47,212 bases of DNA from an uncultured Clostridia bacterium. GTDB taxonomy: Bacteria; Bacillota; Clostridia; TANB77; CAG-508. Where the stretch lies: positions 1 through 47,212 of the forward strand of contig CALXZU010000009.1 of assembly GCA_944393325.1 (NCBI GenBank), written 5' to 3'. Every line of letters begins with the position of its first letter. The first letter of the stretch is position 1. The notes under the pieces are model-generated. The model had not been told where the DNA came from. It ran no database searches and saw nothing but the letters and a program-made list of their open reading frames with translations. The translations under genes and the position numbers were made by a program. Shown here in pieces: positions 23,786 through 34,251 of the stretch.

Positions 23786-24835
23786 ATGGAAAAGCAATAC
23801 ATAATACCAATATTTGTACCACATTTAGGATGTCCAAATGATTGTATTTTTTGCAATCAAAAATCTATAAGTGGGCAAAAAACTGAGATGACAAAAGAAA
23901 AAGCAAAAGAGATAATAGATAATTACCTAAAAAGTATAAAAAAAGGAAATGAAAATGTTAAAATTGAAATAGCGTTTTTTGGAGGAAGCTTTACAGCGAT
24001 TAAAGAGGAGAAACAAGAAGAACTACTAAAGGTTGCATATGAATATGTAAAATCAGGAGAAGTAGAAAGCATTAGGATTTCAACAAGACCAGATGCTATA
24101 AACAAGGAGATATTAAAAAGACTTAAAAAATATGGAGTAAAAACAATAGAACTTGGAGTTCAATCAGCTAATAATTACATTTTAAAAAGGATAAATAGGG
24201 GACATAGCTTTGAAGATGTAAAAAAAGCATCTAAATTGATTAGAAGGTATGGATTTAGACTTGGACATCAGATGATGGTAGGCTTACCAGAAAGTACAAG
24301 ATTGGACGAAATAAATACAGCAAAACAGTTAATAAAATTAAAACCTAAAATGGTAAGAATTTATCCAACATTAGTAATAAAAAATACAAAATTAGAAAAA
24401 GAATATGAAGAGGGGATATATAAGCCATTATCTGTGGTACAAACAGTAGAGACATGTAAAGATTTAGTTAGAATGTTTGCAGATAAGAAAATAGACATAA
24501 TAAGAGTGGGATTGCAAACAACAGATGAAATATCAGAACCTGGAAGTAAGAATAGTGAAGTAGTTGCAGGTCCATTTCATCCAGCTTTGAGACAATTAGT
24601 CGAATCTGCTATGTGGTATGATGCAATAGTTGGAAAAATAAAAAAACTAAATGTTAAAGTAAAAGAAGTTGCTGTAACTGTAAATCCAGCAGACAGCAAT
24701 AATGTAATTGGACATAAAAAAGAAAATGTTATAAAACTGAAAGAAACTTATGATGTGGATTTAGTTTTAAAACAAGATGAAAAAATAAAACAAGGAAAAT
24801 CAAAAATAGAAGTTACTAAAACTTATACAGATTAA
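23786..24835 (+). CDS. Elp3-like radical SAM protein
   Basis: A 349-residue radical SAM protein with the iron-sulphur motif CPNDCIFC (Cys at about residues 14, 18 and 21), a Gly-rich FFGGSFTAI (about 65-73) and the ISTRPDAI...GVKTIELGVQS region typical of the Elp3/YhcC group. The C-terminal part, AVTVNPADSNNVIGHKKENV, is not a standard acetyltransferase domain. The substrate is unknown. The gene commonly follows rnc in clostridia. An AGAGGTAA site precedes the ATG. Confidence 0.88.
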   Translation: MEKQYIIPIFVPHLGCPNDCIFCNQKSISGQKTEMTKEKAKEIIDNYLKSIKKGNENVKIEIAFFGGSFTAIKEEKQEELLKVAYEYVKSGEVESIRISTRPDAINKEILKRLKKYGVKTIELGVQSANNYILKRINRGHSFEDVKKASKLIRRYGFRLGHQMMVGLPESTRLDEINTAKQLIKLKPKMVRIYPTLVIKNTKLEKEYEEGIYKPLSVVQTVETCKDLVRMFADKKIDIIRVGLQTTDEISEPGSKNSEVVAGPFHPALRQLVESAMWYDAIVGKIKKLNVKVKEVAVTVNPADSNNVIGHKKENVIKLKETYDVDLVLKQDEKIKQGKSKIEVTKTYTD

Positions 24836-24882
24836 GAATAAAGAATAAAATATAAAAAATAAAAAAGAAGATAAAAAGGAAT

Positions 24883-24923
24883 AAATCACCTATATTTTAC
24901 CAATAATAAAATAAAGGTGATTT
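24883..24923 (+). promoter_or_regulatory. Hairpin covering the yitT ribosome-binding site
   Basis: AAATCACCT (24883-24891) pairs perfectly with AGGTGATTT (24915-24923). The right arm contains AAAGGTGA, the yitT ribosome-binding site, so folding would block initiation. A 23-nt loop separates the arms. Confidence 0.55.
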
Positions 24924-24927
24924 TAAT

Positions 24928-25785
24928 ATGAATAATAGAAAAAAATTAATAATAAAGGAAGTTATTTTGGAAATATTAGGAAGCATAATAGGCGCATTAA
25001 TTATGGCCGTAGGAGTAGCCTTGTTTTTATTACCGAATCAATTATCATCAGGAGGAGTTGCAGGTATTGCAACAATTACGTATTATTTGTTAAATATTCC
25101 AATGGGAATGATGATATTGATTATAAATATTCCTTTATTTATATTAGCTATATTCAAGATAGGTAAATATTTTTTTATAAAAACTTTAATTGGTACAGCT
25201 AGTTTATCTTTTTTTATTGATATTTTAGATAAATTAGAACCTCTAACAAATGATAGATTTTTAGCTTGTGTTTATGGAGGGATTGTTTTAGGAATTGGAA
25301 CAGCTATACTTTTAAAGTCGAATTCCTCTACTGGAGGAAGTGACCTTGTTAGTTATATAGCTAAAAAGTATAAACCAAGCCTTCAGTCGGGGAATATTAT
25401 TGTTATTATTGATATTGTAATTGTTACTTTAAATATGATTTTCTTTAAAGAAATCGAAATTGGTTTGTATTCTGCAATTGCTATTTATTTGATGGGGAAG
25501 GTTATTGATATTCTTTTTGAGGGTATTGATTTTACAAAGTTAATTATCATTATTTCAGATAGAAGTGAAGAAATTTATACTGGTATTAAAGAGAAGATTG
25601 AAAGGGGAACAACTGGGCTTTATGGAAAAGGAATGTATACTGATAAAGAAAAACTTGTGCTTATGTGTGTTGCTCCAAGAAGAGAAGTTTCACGAATTAA
25701 AGTTATTTCCAGAAGAATAGATCCACATAGTTTTATTATTATTACAAATTCAAGAGAGGTTGTTGGTCAAGGATTCAAGCGATAG
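24928..25785 (+). CDS. YitT family membrane protein (DUF161/DUF2179)
   Basis: A 285-residue YitT-type membrane protein. About five hydrophobic helices lie in residues 10-190. The conserved SSGGVAGIATITYYL (about 31-45) and SSTGGSDLVSYIAKKY (about 131-146) motifs belong to the repeated DUF161 unit. A soluble C-terminal DUF2179 domain (about 215-285) has IERGTTGLYGKGMYT and the ISRRIDPHSFIIITNSREVVGQGF end. A transport or export role is inferred by the family. The stop codon TAG overlaps the start of a dispersed repeat. Confidence 0.92.
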   Translation: MNNRKKLIIKEVILEILGSIIGALIMAVGVALFLLPNQLSSGGVAGIATITYYLLNIPMGMMILIINIPLFILAIFKIGKYFFIKTLIGTASLSFFIDILDKLEPLTNDRFLACVYGGIVLGIGTAILLKSNSSTGGSDLVSYIAKKYKPSLQSGNIIVIIDIVIVTLNMIFFKEIEIGLYSAIAIYLMGKVIDILFEGIDFTKLIIIISDRSEEIYTGIKEKIERGTTGLYGKGMYTDKEKLVLMCVAPRREVSRIKVISRRIDPHSFIIITNSREVVGQGFKR

Positions 25786-25823
25786 GGACGTTTCCTTTTG
25801 CTCGAAAACGAACACTTGGGACA
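25785..25823 (+). repeat. Dispersed repeat, copy C (diverged)
   Basis: The copy starts GGGACGTTTCC with the same central hairpin half, but CGAACACTTGGGACAG replaces the last third, so its hairpin is imperfect. Its first G is the last base of the yitT TAG stop. Confidence 0.85.
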
Positions 25824-25841
25824 GTTTTTAAAGGGAAAAAG

Positions 25842-25933
25842 AGCAAGTTTTTAGATTTAAGGCTTACGCCTTACCGGTGGTTTTTCTACCCTTTTTATTC
25901 CCTACGAAAAACCACCTAATCTAAAAACTTGCT
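25842..25933. repeat. Nested inverted repeats between convergent yitT and ogg
   Basis: The outer arms AGCAAGTTTTTAGATT (25842-25857) and AATCTAAAAACTTGCT (25918-25933) are perfect. The inner arms GGTGGTTTTT (25876-25885) and AAAAACCACC (25907-25916) are also perfect. The GC-richer segment AAGGCTTACGCCTT (25859-25872) is an additional palindrome. It can act as a bidirectional terminator; the nesting looks like a MITE. Confidence 0.7.
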
Positions 25934-25957
25934 TTAAAGTTTTACTTATCTTTTTTT

Positions 25958-26824
25958 CTATGCTTCTCTTCTCCAATAAAACAAATACTGTTGTGCTAAA
26001 CCGGCTAAATTACCGAACTTTTCTTTTGCTATTTTTTCTATTTGCTTTTTACTTACTTTTGTTTCATCTTCATTTTTTATGTATAAATCATTCATTACTC
26101 TTCTTACCCATACATCTATTGGAAAAACTTCAAATCTTTTTAAATCTGAAAATAGTAGTATACAATCAGCAACTTTGGGACCAACTCCAGATAATGTTAA
26201 AAGTTTTTCTCTTACTTCCCTTGTATTTGGGTTATTTTTTAATTCGTCTAAATTTACTTTATTTTCTAATATCATTTTAGTTGTTTCATAAAGTCTAATA
26301 TCTCTAAAACCTAAACCTAGTTCTCTGTATTTTTCTACACTTACATTTTTTAGTTCCTCAGCTGTTGGAAATGTGTAATAGGTTTTACCGTTATAATCTA
26401 TTTCTTTTCCATAATTTTTAGATAATCTTTCTATTATACCTTTTATTCTTGGAATATTATTATTTGCAGATATTATAAAAGATATTATTGTCTCCCATAA
26501 ATCTTGATTTAGTATTCTTATTCCGTTTCCATATTTTATACTTTCTTCCATAAATGGATCTATTTTTCTTAAAGTTTCTTTTATTTTATTATAATCTCTT
26601 TTTAAATCAAAATAATCTTCTACAATTTCTTTTATATTACCATTGCATATTCCTTTAAATATTATTTTATTTCCTTGTTTTTTTACATTTAAAACGTTTT
26701 CTTTAAATATTCCTGTATAACTTCTATCCTCTTCTATATTCCATCTAAAACATTGACCGCAGTCAAATATGTCTTTTAGTTCAAATGAGTCTAAATTTTC
26801 TATTTCATATATTTGTTCTTTCAT
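25958..26824 (-). CDS. ogg: 8-oxoguanine DNA glycosylase (Ogg1-type)
   Basis: A 288-residue base-excision repair glycosylase removing oxidised guanine, with lyase activity. The OGG N-terminal domain (with CFRWNIEEDRSYTG) is followed by the helix-hairpin-helix LLTLSGVGPKVADCILLFS (about residues 205-223). The conserved catalytic segment FPIDVWVRRVM with the Asp comes next. The start at 26824 follows GGTGATAAT; an in-frame ATG three codons earlier sits inside that site. Xth, in the next cluster, is the natural partner of this repair enzyme. Confidence 0.92.
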   Translation of the reverse strand: MKEQIYEIENLDSFELKDIFDCGQCFRWNIEEDRSYTGIFKENVLNVKKQGNKIIFKGICNGNIKEIVEDYFDLKRDYNKIKETLRKIDPFMEESIKYGNGIRILNQDLWETIISFIISANNNIPRIKGIIERLSKNYGKEIDYNGKTYYTFPTAEELKNVSVEKYRELGLGFRDIRLYETTKMILENKVNLDELKNNPNTREVREKLLTLSGVGPKVADCILLFSDLKRFEVFPIDVWVRRVMNDLYIKNEDETKVSKKQIEKIAKEKFGNLAGLAQQYLFYWRREA

Positions 26825-26920
26825 TATTATCACCAGTTTTATTTTACAATATTAATGGTGATTTTTCAATATTAAAAAATGTAGAAAATGAAGAATTAGA
26901 GTATTAATATTAAAAATAAA

Positions 26921-26949
26921 TTGATATTTTTTAAGGAATATAGTAAAAT
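26921..26949 (+). promoter_or_regulatory. Promoter of the Nudix-Nudix-xth operon
   Basis: TTGATA at 26921-26926 and TAAAAT at 26944-26949, spacer 17 bp, 22 bp before the first gene. Confidence 0.65.
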
Positions 26950-26971
26950 ATAAAGGAAGTGGAGGAAATAT

Positions 26972-27388
26972 ATGGTAAGAAAAGCAGGAACTATATTAAT
27001 TAATTTAGAAAATAAGAAAATAGGGTTAGTATATAGAAAAAAACAAAAAGATTATACATTTCCAAAAGGGCATTTAGAAAAAGGAGAAACTCTTTTAGAT
27101 TGTGCGGTAAGAGAGACTGAAGAAGAAACATTAAGAAAAAATCATTTGATAGATAGTAAAGAAATTGGAATTATTAAATATAATTCAATTGAAGAAACAG
27201 ATGTGGAAGTATATTATTATTTGTCAATAGATGATGGGGAAACTTCAAAAGATATAGAATTAAAAGATAGAGAAGAATTAGTATGGAAAGATATAGAAGA
27301 AGTATATGGCTTGCTTACATATAATAATTTAAAAGAAATGTGGAAAGACATTAAAAGTACTGTTCTAAACGTTTTAAAGAATAAATAA
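26972..27388 (+). CDS. Nudix hydrolase
   Basis: A 138-residue Nudix pyrophosphatase. The Nudix box is complete: GHLEKGETLLDCAVRETEEET (residues 33-53) with the Gly and catalytic Glu residues in place. FPKGH before the box resembles the diadenosine-polyphosphate or mutT-like members. The substrate is undetermined; cleaning of oxidised nucleotides would fit the neighbouring ogg and xth. An AGTGGAGG site precedes the ATG. Confidence 0.88.
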   Translation: MVRKAGTILINLENKKIGLVYRKKQKDYTFPKGHLEKGETLLDCAVRETEEETLRKNHLIDSKEIGIIKYNSIEETDVEVYYYLSIDDGETSKDIELKDREELVWKDIEEVYGLLTYNNLKEMWKDIKSTVLNVLKNK

Positions 27389-27398
27389 GGAGCAATAA

Positions 27399-27902
27399 AT
27401 GGAAATAGTTGATGTTTATAATAAAAGAAAAGAACTTACAAAAGAGAAAAAGGAACGATATGAAAGAATAAACGGAAAATATACACAATATATACATGTA
27501 TGGATAATGAATGATAAAAATCAATTTCTGATTCAAAAAAGATCAGAAAATAAAAAAATAAACCCTAATAAATGGTCACAAACAGGAGGAGCTGTAGATT
27601 GCGGAGAAACAGTTATACAGGCGGCAATAAGAGAAGTAAAAGAAGAGTTGGGAATAAATTTGACTAAAGAAAATATCGAATTTATGTTATCATATAAAAG
27701 AAGATATACTTTTATGGATGTGTTTTTAGTAAGAAAAAATATAGAATTAAAAGATGTAGTTATGCAAAAAGAAGAAGTACAAAAAGTGAAATGGGCAACA
27801 GAAGAAGAGATAGAGGATATGGTAAAATCAGGTGAGATAGTAGGAACTTTAAAGTTATATTATAAATTATTTTTTGATTTGTTAAAAGATTATGATAAAT
27901 AG
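27399..27902 (+). CDS. Nudix hydrolase, IDI/YfcD-like
   Basis: A 167-residue Nudix protein starting MEIVDVYNKRKELT and continuing HVWIMNDKNQFLIQKRS, the layout of isopentenyl-diphosphate-isomerase-like Nudix proteins (YfcD group). The Nudix box GGAVDCGETVIQAAIREV(K)EELG (about 64-86) is complete. It starts 11 bp after the first Nudix gene and ends 10 bp before xth, so the three are one operon. Confidence 0.88.
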   Translation: MEIVDVYNKRKELTKEKKERYERINGKYTQYIHVWIMNDKNQFLIQKRSENKKINPNKWSQTGGAVDCGETVIQAAIREVKEELGINLTKENIEFMLSYKRRYTFMDVFLVRKNIELKDVVMQKEEVQKVKWATEEEIEDMVKSGEIVGTLKLYYKLFFDLLKDYDK

Positions 27903-27911
27903 GAGGAAACA

Positions 27912-28667
27912 ATGAAATTAGTATCATGGAATGTAAATGGAATAAGAGCAGTTTTAACAAAAGGATTTCAAGAATTTTTTAAAGAAGTTGATGCAGATAT
28001 ATTTTGTATTCAGGAGACTAAATGTCAAGAAGGACAAGTAGACTTGAGTTTTGAAGGATATGAAAGTTATTGGAATAGTGCAGAGAAAAAAGGGTATTCA
28101 GGTACAGCAATATTTACAAAAATAAAACCTATATCTGTAAAATATGGAATAGGAATAGAAGAACATGATAAAGAAGGAAGAGTAATAACATTAGAATTTA
28201 AGGATTTTTACATGGTAAATATATATACACCAAATTCAAAAAGAGAATTAGAAAGATTAGACTATAGACAAATCTGGGAAGATGAAATAAGGAAATATTT
28301 ATTAAATTTAAATAAAACAAAACCAGTTATTATGTGTGGAGATTTAAATGTAGCACATAAAGAAATAGATTTGAAAAATCCAAAAACAAATACACATAAT
28401 GCAGGTTTTACAATTGAAGAAAGGAATAAAATGACAGAATTACTAAATGCAGGTTTTATAGACACTTTTAGATATTTATATCCAGAAAAGACTGACAGTT
28501 ATACTTGGTGGTCTTATATGAGAAAAGCAAGAGAGAAAAATGTTGGTTGGAGAATAGATTACTTTATAGTATCAGATGACTTAAAAAATAAAATAAAAGA
28601 AGCGAATATATACCAAGATATAATGGGGAGTGATCATTGTCCAATAGGTTTAGAAATAAATTTATAA
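27912..28667 (+). CDS. xth: Exodeoxyribonuclease III / AP endonuclease
   Basis: A 251-residue AP endonuclease that cuts abasic sites left by glycosylases such as the neighbouring Ogg. Active-site motifs in order: [13 protein letters not shown] (residues 1-13), [12 protein letters not shown] (about 32-43) with the metal Glu, [30 protein letters not shown] (about 142-154), and the final [11 protein letters not shown] (about 238-248) with the catalytic His. Full length. Confidence 0.95.
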   Translation: MKLVSWNVNGIRAVLTKGFQEFFKEVDADIFCIQETKCQEGQVDLSFEGYESYWNSAEKKGYSGTAIFTKIKPISVKYGIGIEEHDKEGRVITLEFKDFYMVNIYTPNSKRELERLDYRQIWEDEIRKYLLNLNKTKPVIMCGDLNVAHKEIDLKNPKTNTHNAGFTIEERNKMTELLNAGFIDTFRYLYPEKTDSYTWWSYMRKAREKNVGWRIDYFIVSDDLKNKIKEANIYQDIMGSDHCPIGLEINL

Positions 28668-28694
28668 ATATAAAAGTGAATTGAGGTGAAAATA

Positions 28695-29843
28695 ATGGAA
28701 AATAAAAAAGAACAAATAAAAAAATGGGGATATTGGTTTTTGCTAGGAGTAGCACTTATAGTAATTTATAAATGTTTAGATAATTTTACAGATGTAACAG
28801 GAGTAATAGGGAATTTCTTAAGTGTAATAGCACCATTCTTTGTAGGAATATTTATAGCATATTTATTGTATATGCCATGTAGAAAATTAGAAACATTTTT
28901 TAGAAAAAGAAAAATAAAAATCTTCAAAAGAAAAGCAAGGACATTTAGTATAATAACGGTTTATTTTATTATTTTATTAGTAATAGTTATATTATTTAGT
29001 TTTATATTACCAGTTGTATGGGATAGTATAGTGGATTTTGTAAGTAATATACAAAGTTATTATGAAACAGCAATAGAAAGATATAATAGCTTACCACAAG
29101 ATTCTATATTAAAAAGTGAACAAGTAAATGAATTTATTGATAGTATAAAACACATTGATATAAGAGAATATTTTAATTTTGATAAAGTGATGGGATATAT
29201 ATCAGGAGCAATAAGTGCAGTGACAGGTATTGTAGATGTTTTTGTTGCAGTAATAGTTTCTATATATGTATTAGCAGAAAGAGGAAAAATATTAACATTT
29301 GTAAAAAGATTTGCAGAAGCGATATTTAAGGAAAGAACATATAAAAATTTAGACAAATATTATAAACATTCAAATGAAATATTTTTTAAATTTATAGCAG
29401 GACAATTTTTAGATGCAATAGTAGTTGGAATATTAACAACAATAGCAATGACAATTATGGGAGTAAAATATGCACCATTACTTGGATTCTTTATAGGAAT
29501 ATTTAATATGATACCTTTTGTTGGAGCAATTATTGCAGTAGGTATTTCAGCAATAATAACATTAATAACAGGGGGATTATCACAAGCAATATGGATGCTT
29601 ATTGTAGTAATTATTTTACAACAAATAGATGCAAATATTATAAATCCAAAAATTATAGGAAAAACATTAAAAATAAGTCCATTATTAGTATTACTTGCTA
29701 TATCAATAGGAGGGGCATATTTTGGAATATTAGGAATGTTTTTAGCAGTACCAGTAATTGCGATTGCGAAAATTCTTATAGAAGATTTTGTTGATTACAG
29801 ATTAGCAATAAAAAAGGGAAAAGAAAAAGAAGAACAAAGTTAG
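28695..29843 (+). CDS. AI-2E family transporter (YdbI/PerM-like)
   Basis: A 382-residue membrane protein of the AI-2E transporter/permease family. Eight or so helices are visible: a pair near residues 10-60, one near 85-110, a soluble part (about 120-180), one around 185-205, and a cluster from 235 to 365. GVKYAPLLGFFIGIFNMIPFVGAIIA (about 258-283) is a family signature. Signal-molecule export is one proposed role; sodium/proton exchange is another. The start at 28695 is 7 bases after GAGGTG. A perfect terminator follows. Confidence 0.88.
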   Translation: MENKKEQIKKWGYWFLLGVALIVIYKCLDNFTDVTGVIGNFLSVIAPFFVGIFIAYLLYMPCRKLETFFRKRKIKIFKRKARTFSIITVYFIILLVIVILFSFILPVVWDSIVDFVSNIQSYYETAIERYNSLPQDSILKSEQVNEFIDSIKHIDIREYFNFDKVMGYISGAISAVTGIVDVFVAVIVSIYVLAERGKILTFVKRFAEAIFKERTYKNLDKYYKHSNEIFFKFIAGQFLDAIVVGILTTIAMTIMGVKYAPLLGFFIGIFNMIPFVGAIIAVGISAIITLITGGLSQAIWMLIVVIILQQIDANIINPKIIGKTLKISPLLVLLAISIGGAYFGILGMFLAVPVIAIAKILIEDFVDYRLAIKKGKEKEEQS

Positions 29844-29863
29844 TATAATTGGTAAATAAGTTT

Positions 29864-29890
29864 AAGAACACAAGATTTTGTGTTCTTTTT
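29864..29890 (+). terminator. Intrinsic terminator after the AI-2E transporter
   Basis: AAGAACACAA (29864-29873) pairs perfectly with TTGTGTTCTT (29878-29887), loop GATT, then T-run. Confidence 0.92.
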
Positions 29891-29928
29891 ATTGGAATAT
29901 AAAATCTTAAAAAACCTTACGGAAATGC

Positions 29929-29957
29929 TTGACTTATGTGTTTTTTTATGATAAACT
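29929..29957 (+). promoter_or_regulatory. Promoter of rpoB-rpoC
   Basis: TTGACT at 29929-29934 and TAAACT at 29952-29957, spacer 17 bp. It gives a leader of about 340 nt. Confidence 0.75.
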
Positions 29958-29963
29958 ATTACA

Positions 29964-30305
29964 CAGAATTTGCAAAAAATGGATTTTAACCCCAAATAAT
30001 TTTAAAGGGTGATAAAAATAGAAAAAGTAAATATTTGTTAAAACATAATAAAATAGCTAAAAGGAGTTGAAAAAATAGGATTTTTTCGATTGCTTTTTTG
30101 TTGCTGTTTTAAAATAAAAATTCATTTTTAAATTTTATTCAAAAGTTTAAAATTAAAGGAAGAGGAATCAAATTTAAGGAGCCCTAAGGTTTTAAATTGA
30201 AGGCAGACAAGTTAAAATTTTAGACAAGCGAATTAAATTCTGAGAAGGACTTTCTTTAAAAAAATAAATTTTTTTCTGCTTAAATTTTTATATGAGGTGA
30301 TTTTT
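29964..30305 (+). promoter_or_regulatory. Long untranslated leader of rpoB
   Basis: About 340 nt lie between the promoter and rpoB with no protein-coding gene. AAAAGGAGTTG at 30059-30069 looks like a ribosome-binding site followed by a start, but the frame is two codons long. A GTTTTAAAATAA/TTTAAAATTAA-rich stretch and a GGAGCCCTAAGG (30178-30189) are present. The rplJ-rplL genes that usually precede rpoB are absent here, so regulation of rpoBC could rely on this leader. I see no known riboswitch. Confidence 0.4.
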
Positions 30306-33300
30306 TTGAAAATAAAAGAAATTAAACATGAAAAATCTTCACGTAAAGATTTTGCAAAAGTTGGTGACTTTATTGAAATGCCTAATCTTATAAAAGTGCA
30401 AAAAGATTCATATGACAGTTTTATAAATGAAGGATTAGGAGAAGTGTTAAAAGATATTTCACCAATAGAAGATTATTCTGGAAACTTAGTTCTTGAATTT
30501 TTCGATTACTATATGGAAGACAAAACTAAATATTCAGTAGAAGAAGCAAAAGAAAGAGATGCAACATATTCAAGCAGATTACATGTAAAGGTAAGATTAA
30601 TTAACCGTGAAACAGGGGAGATTAAAGAACAAGAAATTTACTTGGGTGATTTTCCATTAATGACAGATAGCGGAACATTTATTATAAATGGTGCAGAAAG
30701 AGTTGTAGTAAGTCAGTTAGTACGTTCACCAGGATGTTATTATAGCGAAGAATTTGACACAAAAACAGGAAGAAAAACATATACATCAACAGTTATGCCT
30801 TTAAGAGGTGCTTGGCTTGAATATGAGACAGACGGAAATGATATTTTTTGGGTTCGTGTAGATAGAACAAGAAAAGTACCAATAACAACATTATTAAGAG
30901 CAATAGGTCTTGCAACAGATAGTCAAATGCTTGATTTCTTTGGAGACGAAGAAATGCTAAAAGCAACAATCAATAAAGACACAATAAAAGACCAGGATGA
31001 TTCATTAATAGAAATATATAAAAAATTAAGACCAGGAGAACTTCCAACAGTAGAAGCAGCAAGGAATTTATTTAATGGATTATTCTTTGACAATAGAAGA
31101 TATGACTTAGCAAAAGTAGGTAGATATAAATTTAATCAAAAATTAGCATTAGCACCAAGAATAGAAGGAAAAGTAGCGTGGGCAGACATAGTAGATAGTG
31201 AGACAGGAGAAGTATTTGTAAATGCAGGAGAAACAATAACAAAAGAAATAGCAGAAAATATCCAAAACTCAGGAATAAATACAGTGGACATTATGTATAT
31301 GGACAAACAAATAAGAATAATAGGAAATAATACAGTAGATATTCACAAAGTGCTACCAACTATAGATTTAAGTAAATTACATATAAAAGAAAATGTTAAT
31401 TATAATGTATTACAAAATATAATAGAAAATACAAACGAAAAAGATTTACCAAAAGCCATAGAAGAAAGAATGGAAGATTTAGTTCCAAAACACATAACAA
31501 CAGAAGACATTCTTGCATCAGTGAATGTGTTATTTAACTTGTCACATGGAATAGGCACACCAGATGATATAGATCACTTAGCAAACCGTAGAATTCGTTG
31601 TGTTGGAGAATTATTACAAAATCAATTTAGAATTGGTTTAGCAAGACTTGAAAGAGTAGTACGTGAAAGAATGACAATACAAGACTTAGATGTAGTAACA
31701 CCTCAAACATTAATAAATACAAAACCTATAACATCAGCAATTCGTGAATTTTTTGGAAGTTCACAATTGTCACAATTCATGGATCAAACAAATCCTTTAT
31801 CAGAATTAACACATAAAAGAAGAATATCAGCATTAGGTCCAGGAGGATTAACAAGAGAAAGAGCTGGATTTGAAGTACGTGATGTTCACTATACACACTA
31901 TGGAAGACTTTGTCCAATAGAATCTCCAGAAGGACCAAACATTGGACTTATATCAGCACTTTCATCATTCTCTCAAATAAATGAATATGGATTTATTGAA
32001 ACACCATATAGAAAAGTAGATCCAAAAACACACAAATTAACAGATGAAGTAGAATATATGAGTGCAGATGTAGAAGACAATTATATTATAGCACAAGCAT
32101 CAGAACCAGTAGATAAAGATGGACGTTTTATAAATAAAAGAGTAAGAGTAAGACGTAGGAATGAAATAATAGAAGTAGACAATGATAATGTACAATATGT
32201 AGATGTATCGCCAAAACAATTAGTATCAGTAGCAGCAGCCATGATACCATTCTTAGAGCATGATGATGCAAAAAGAGCTCTTATGGGTGCTAACATGCAA
32301 CGTCAAGCAGTACCTTTAATGACAACAGAAAGCCCAATAGTAGGAACAGGAATTGAATATAGAGCAGCAAAAGACTCTGGAATATTAGTACTTGCTGAAG
32401 ATGATGGAGTTGTTGAAAAAGTAACAGGAAGTTCAATTACTGTTAAATACAAAAATGGAAAAACAGTTACACATAAATTACGTAAGTTTAAGAGAACAAA
32501 TGGTGGAACATGTATTAACCAAAAACCAATTGTTAAAAAAGGCGAAAAGGTTAAAAAAGGAGATAGTATAGCAGATGGACCAGCAACTTCAAATGGAGAA
32601 ATGGCTCTTGGTAAAAATGTATTAGTAGCATTTTCTACATGGGAAGGTTATAATTATGAGGATGCTATATTAATTAATGAAAGATTAGTAAAAGAAGACA
32701 CATTTACATCAATACATATTGAAGAATATGACTGTGAATGTCGTGATACAAAACTTGGAGCAGAAGAAATTACACGTGATATTCCAAATATAGGTGATGA
32801 TTCATTAAAAGACTTAGATGAAAATGGAATAATAAGAATTGGTGCAGAAGTAAGACCAGGAGATATTTTAGTTGGTAAAGTTACTCCAAAAGGAGAAACA
32901 GAACTTACAGCAGAAGAAAGATTACTTCGTGCAATATTTGGAGAAAAGGCAAGAGAAGTAAGAGACACATCTTTAAGAGTACCACATGGAGAAGCAGGAA
33001 CAGTTGTAGATGTTAAGATATTTACAAGAGACAATTCAGATGAATTGGGACCTGGTGTAAATCAAATAATTAGATGTTATATAGCAACAAAAAGAAAAAT
33101 ATCAGTTGGAGATAAAATGGCTGGTCGTCATGGAAACAAAGGTGTTATTTCAAGAGTATTACCAGAAGAAGATATGCCATTTATGCCAGATGGTACACCT
33201 ATAGATATTTTGTTAAATCCACTTGGAGTTCCTTCACGTATGAATTTAGGTCAAGTACTTGAAGTACATTTAGGAGGAGCAGCAAAAGCATTAGGATGGA

Positions 33301-34079
33301 AAATATCAACACCAGTATTTGATGGAGCAAATGAAGATGATGTAAAAGAATTATTAAAAGAAGCGGGAATGAATGAAGATGGAAAAACAATTCTTTATGA
33401 TGGAAGAACAGGAGAACCATTTGGAAGCCCAGTAACAGTTGGAGTTATGTATATGCTTAAACTACATCACTTAGTAGATGATAAAATACATGCACGTTCA
33501 ACAGGACCATACTCATTAGTAACACAACAACCATTAGGAGGAAAAGCACAATTTGGTGGACAACGTTTTGGAGAAATGGAAGTTTGGGCATTGGAGGCAT
33601 ATGGAGCAGCATATACATTACAAGAAATGCTAACAGTAAAATCAGATGACGTTGTAGGTCGTGTAAATACTTATGAGGCTATTGTAAAAGGCGAAAATAT
33701 TCCAGAACCAGGAGTTCCAGAAAGTTTCAAAGTATTAGTAAAAGAACTTCAATCACTAGGATTAGATGTGCGTCTATATTCTGAAAATGATGAAGAATTA
33801 GAACTAAAAGAAGATGTAGATGATGGAGTAGAATATGACCCAACTAAAGATGATAAAATCCTATCTGAAGATGAGCTTGTTGAAGAAAACGAATTAAAAG
33901 ATGGATATACTGAAGAAATAGATGATGAAGAAGCGTTTATAGACGGAGAAGAAGACGCAGTAATAGATGATGGAAAAGATGAGTTATTTGAAGACCTAGG
34001 AGATGAAGGCGAAGAAATGCTATATGGAAGTGACCTAGCAAATGACAATTTAGATAATGATGATGATATTATAGAATAA
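30306..34079 (+). CDS. rpoB: DNA-directed RNA polymerase subunit beta
   Basis: The 1257-residue beta subunit of RNA polymerase, forming the upper half of the active cleft. The TTG start at 30306 is 5 bases after GAGGTGA; a GTG at 30297 lies inside that site. Recognisable parts: the protrusion and lobe, the rifampicin region [22 protein letters not shown] (about residues 482-503) with its sensitive consensus residues intact, then [19 protein letters not shown], the [10 protein letters not shown] loop, [25 protein letters not shown] and [21 protein letters not shown] near the end. The C-terminal extension of about 85 residues is extremely acidic. It is co-transcribed with rpoC. Confidence 0.97.
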   Translation: MKIKEIKHEKSSRKDFAKVGDFIEMPNLIKVQKDSYDSFINEGLGEVLKDISPIEDYSGNLVLEFFDYYMEDKTKYSVEEAKERDATYSSRLHVKVRLINRETGEIKEQEIYLGDFPLMTDSGTFIINGAERVVVSQLVRSPGCYYSEEFDTKTGRKTYTSTVMPLRGAWLEYETDGNDIFWVRVDRTRKVPITTLLRAIGLATDSQMLDFFGDEEMLKATINKDTIKDQDDSLIEIYKKLRPGELPTVEAARNLFNGLFFDNRRYDLAKVGRYKFNQKLALAPRIEGKVAWADIVDSETGEVFVNAGETITKEIAENIQNSGINTVDIMYMDKQIRIIGNNTVDIHKVLPTIDLSKLHIKENVNYNVLQNIIENTNEKDLPKAIEERMEDLVPKHITTEDILASVNVLFNLSHGIGTPDDIDHLANRRIRCVGELLQNQFRIGLARLERVVRERMTIQDLDVVTPQTLINTKPITSAIREFFGSSQLSQFMDQTNPLSELTHKRRISALGPGGLTRERAGFEVRDVHYTHYGRLCPIESPEGPNIGLISALSSFSQINEYGFIETPYRKVDPKTHKLTDEVEYMSADVEDNYIIAQASEPVDKDGRFINKRVRVRRRNEIIEVDNDNVQYVDVSPKQLVSVAAAMIPFLEHDDAKRALMGANMQRQAVPLMTTESPIVGTGIEYRAAKDSGILVLAEDDGVVEKVTGSSITVKYKNGKTVTHKLRKFKRTNGGTCINQKPIVKKGEKVKKGDSIADGPATSNGEMALGKNVLVAFSTWEGYNYEDAILINERLVKEDTFTSIHIEEYDCECRDTKLGAEEITRDIPNIGDDSLKDLDENGIIRIGAEVRPGDILVGKVTPKGETELTAEERLLRAIFGEKAREVRDTSLRVPHGEAGTVVDVKIFTRDNSDELGPGVNQIIRCYIATKRKISVGDKMAGRHGNKGVISRVLPEEDMPFMPDGTPIDILLNPLGVPSRMNLGQVLEVHLGGAAKALGWKISTPVFDGANEDDVKELLKEAGMNEDGKTILYDGRTGEPFGSPVTVGVMYMLKLHHLVDDKIHARSTGPYSLVTQQPLGGKAQFGGQRFGEMEVWALEAYGAAYTLQEMLTVKSDDVVGRVNTYEAIVKGENIPEPGVPESFKVLVKELQSLGLDVRLYSENDEELELKEDVDDGVEYDPTKDDKILSEDELVEENELKDGYTEEIDDEEAFIDGEEDAVIDDGKDELFEDLGDEGEEMLYGSDLANDNLDNDDDIIE

Positions 34080-34251
34080 ATTTGAAAGCTATAAAAATCT
34101 TTTAAAAGATAAAGAGAGTTGAATAAAATAATTAAATAAATTCTAAAAAGGAAAGAAGCGACGTTAAATTTTGCAAGAGCAGTGGTTAGACTTCTTTACC
34201 TGTTTTAGAATTACCCAAATAAATATTATTTTGAAGGGGGAAAATAAAAAA

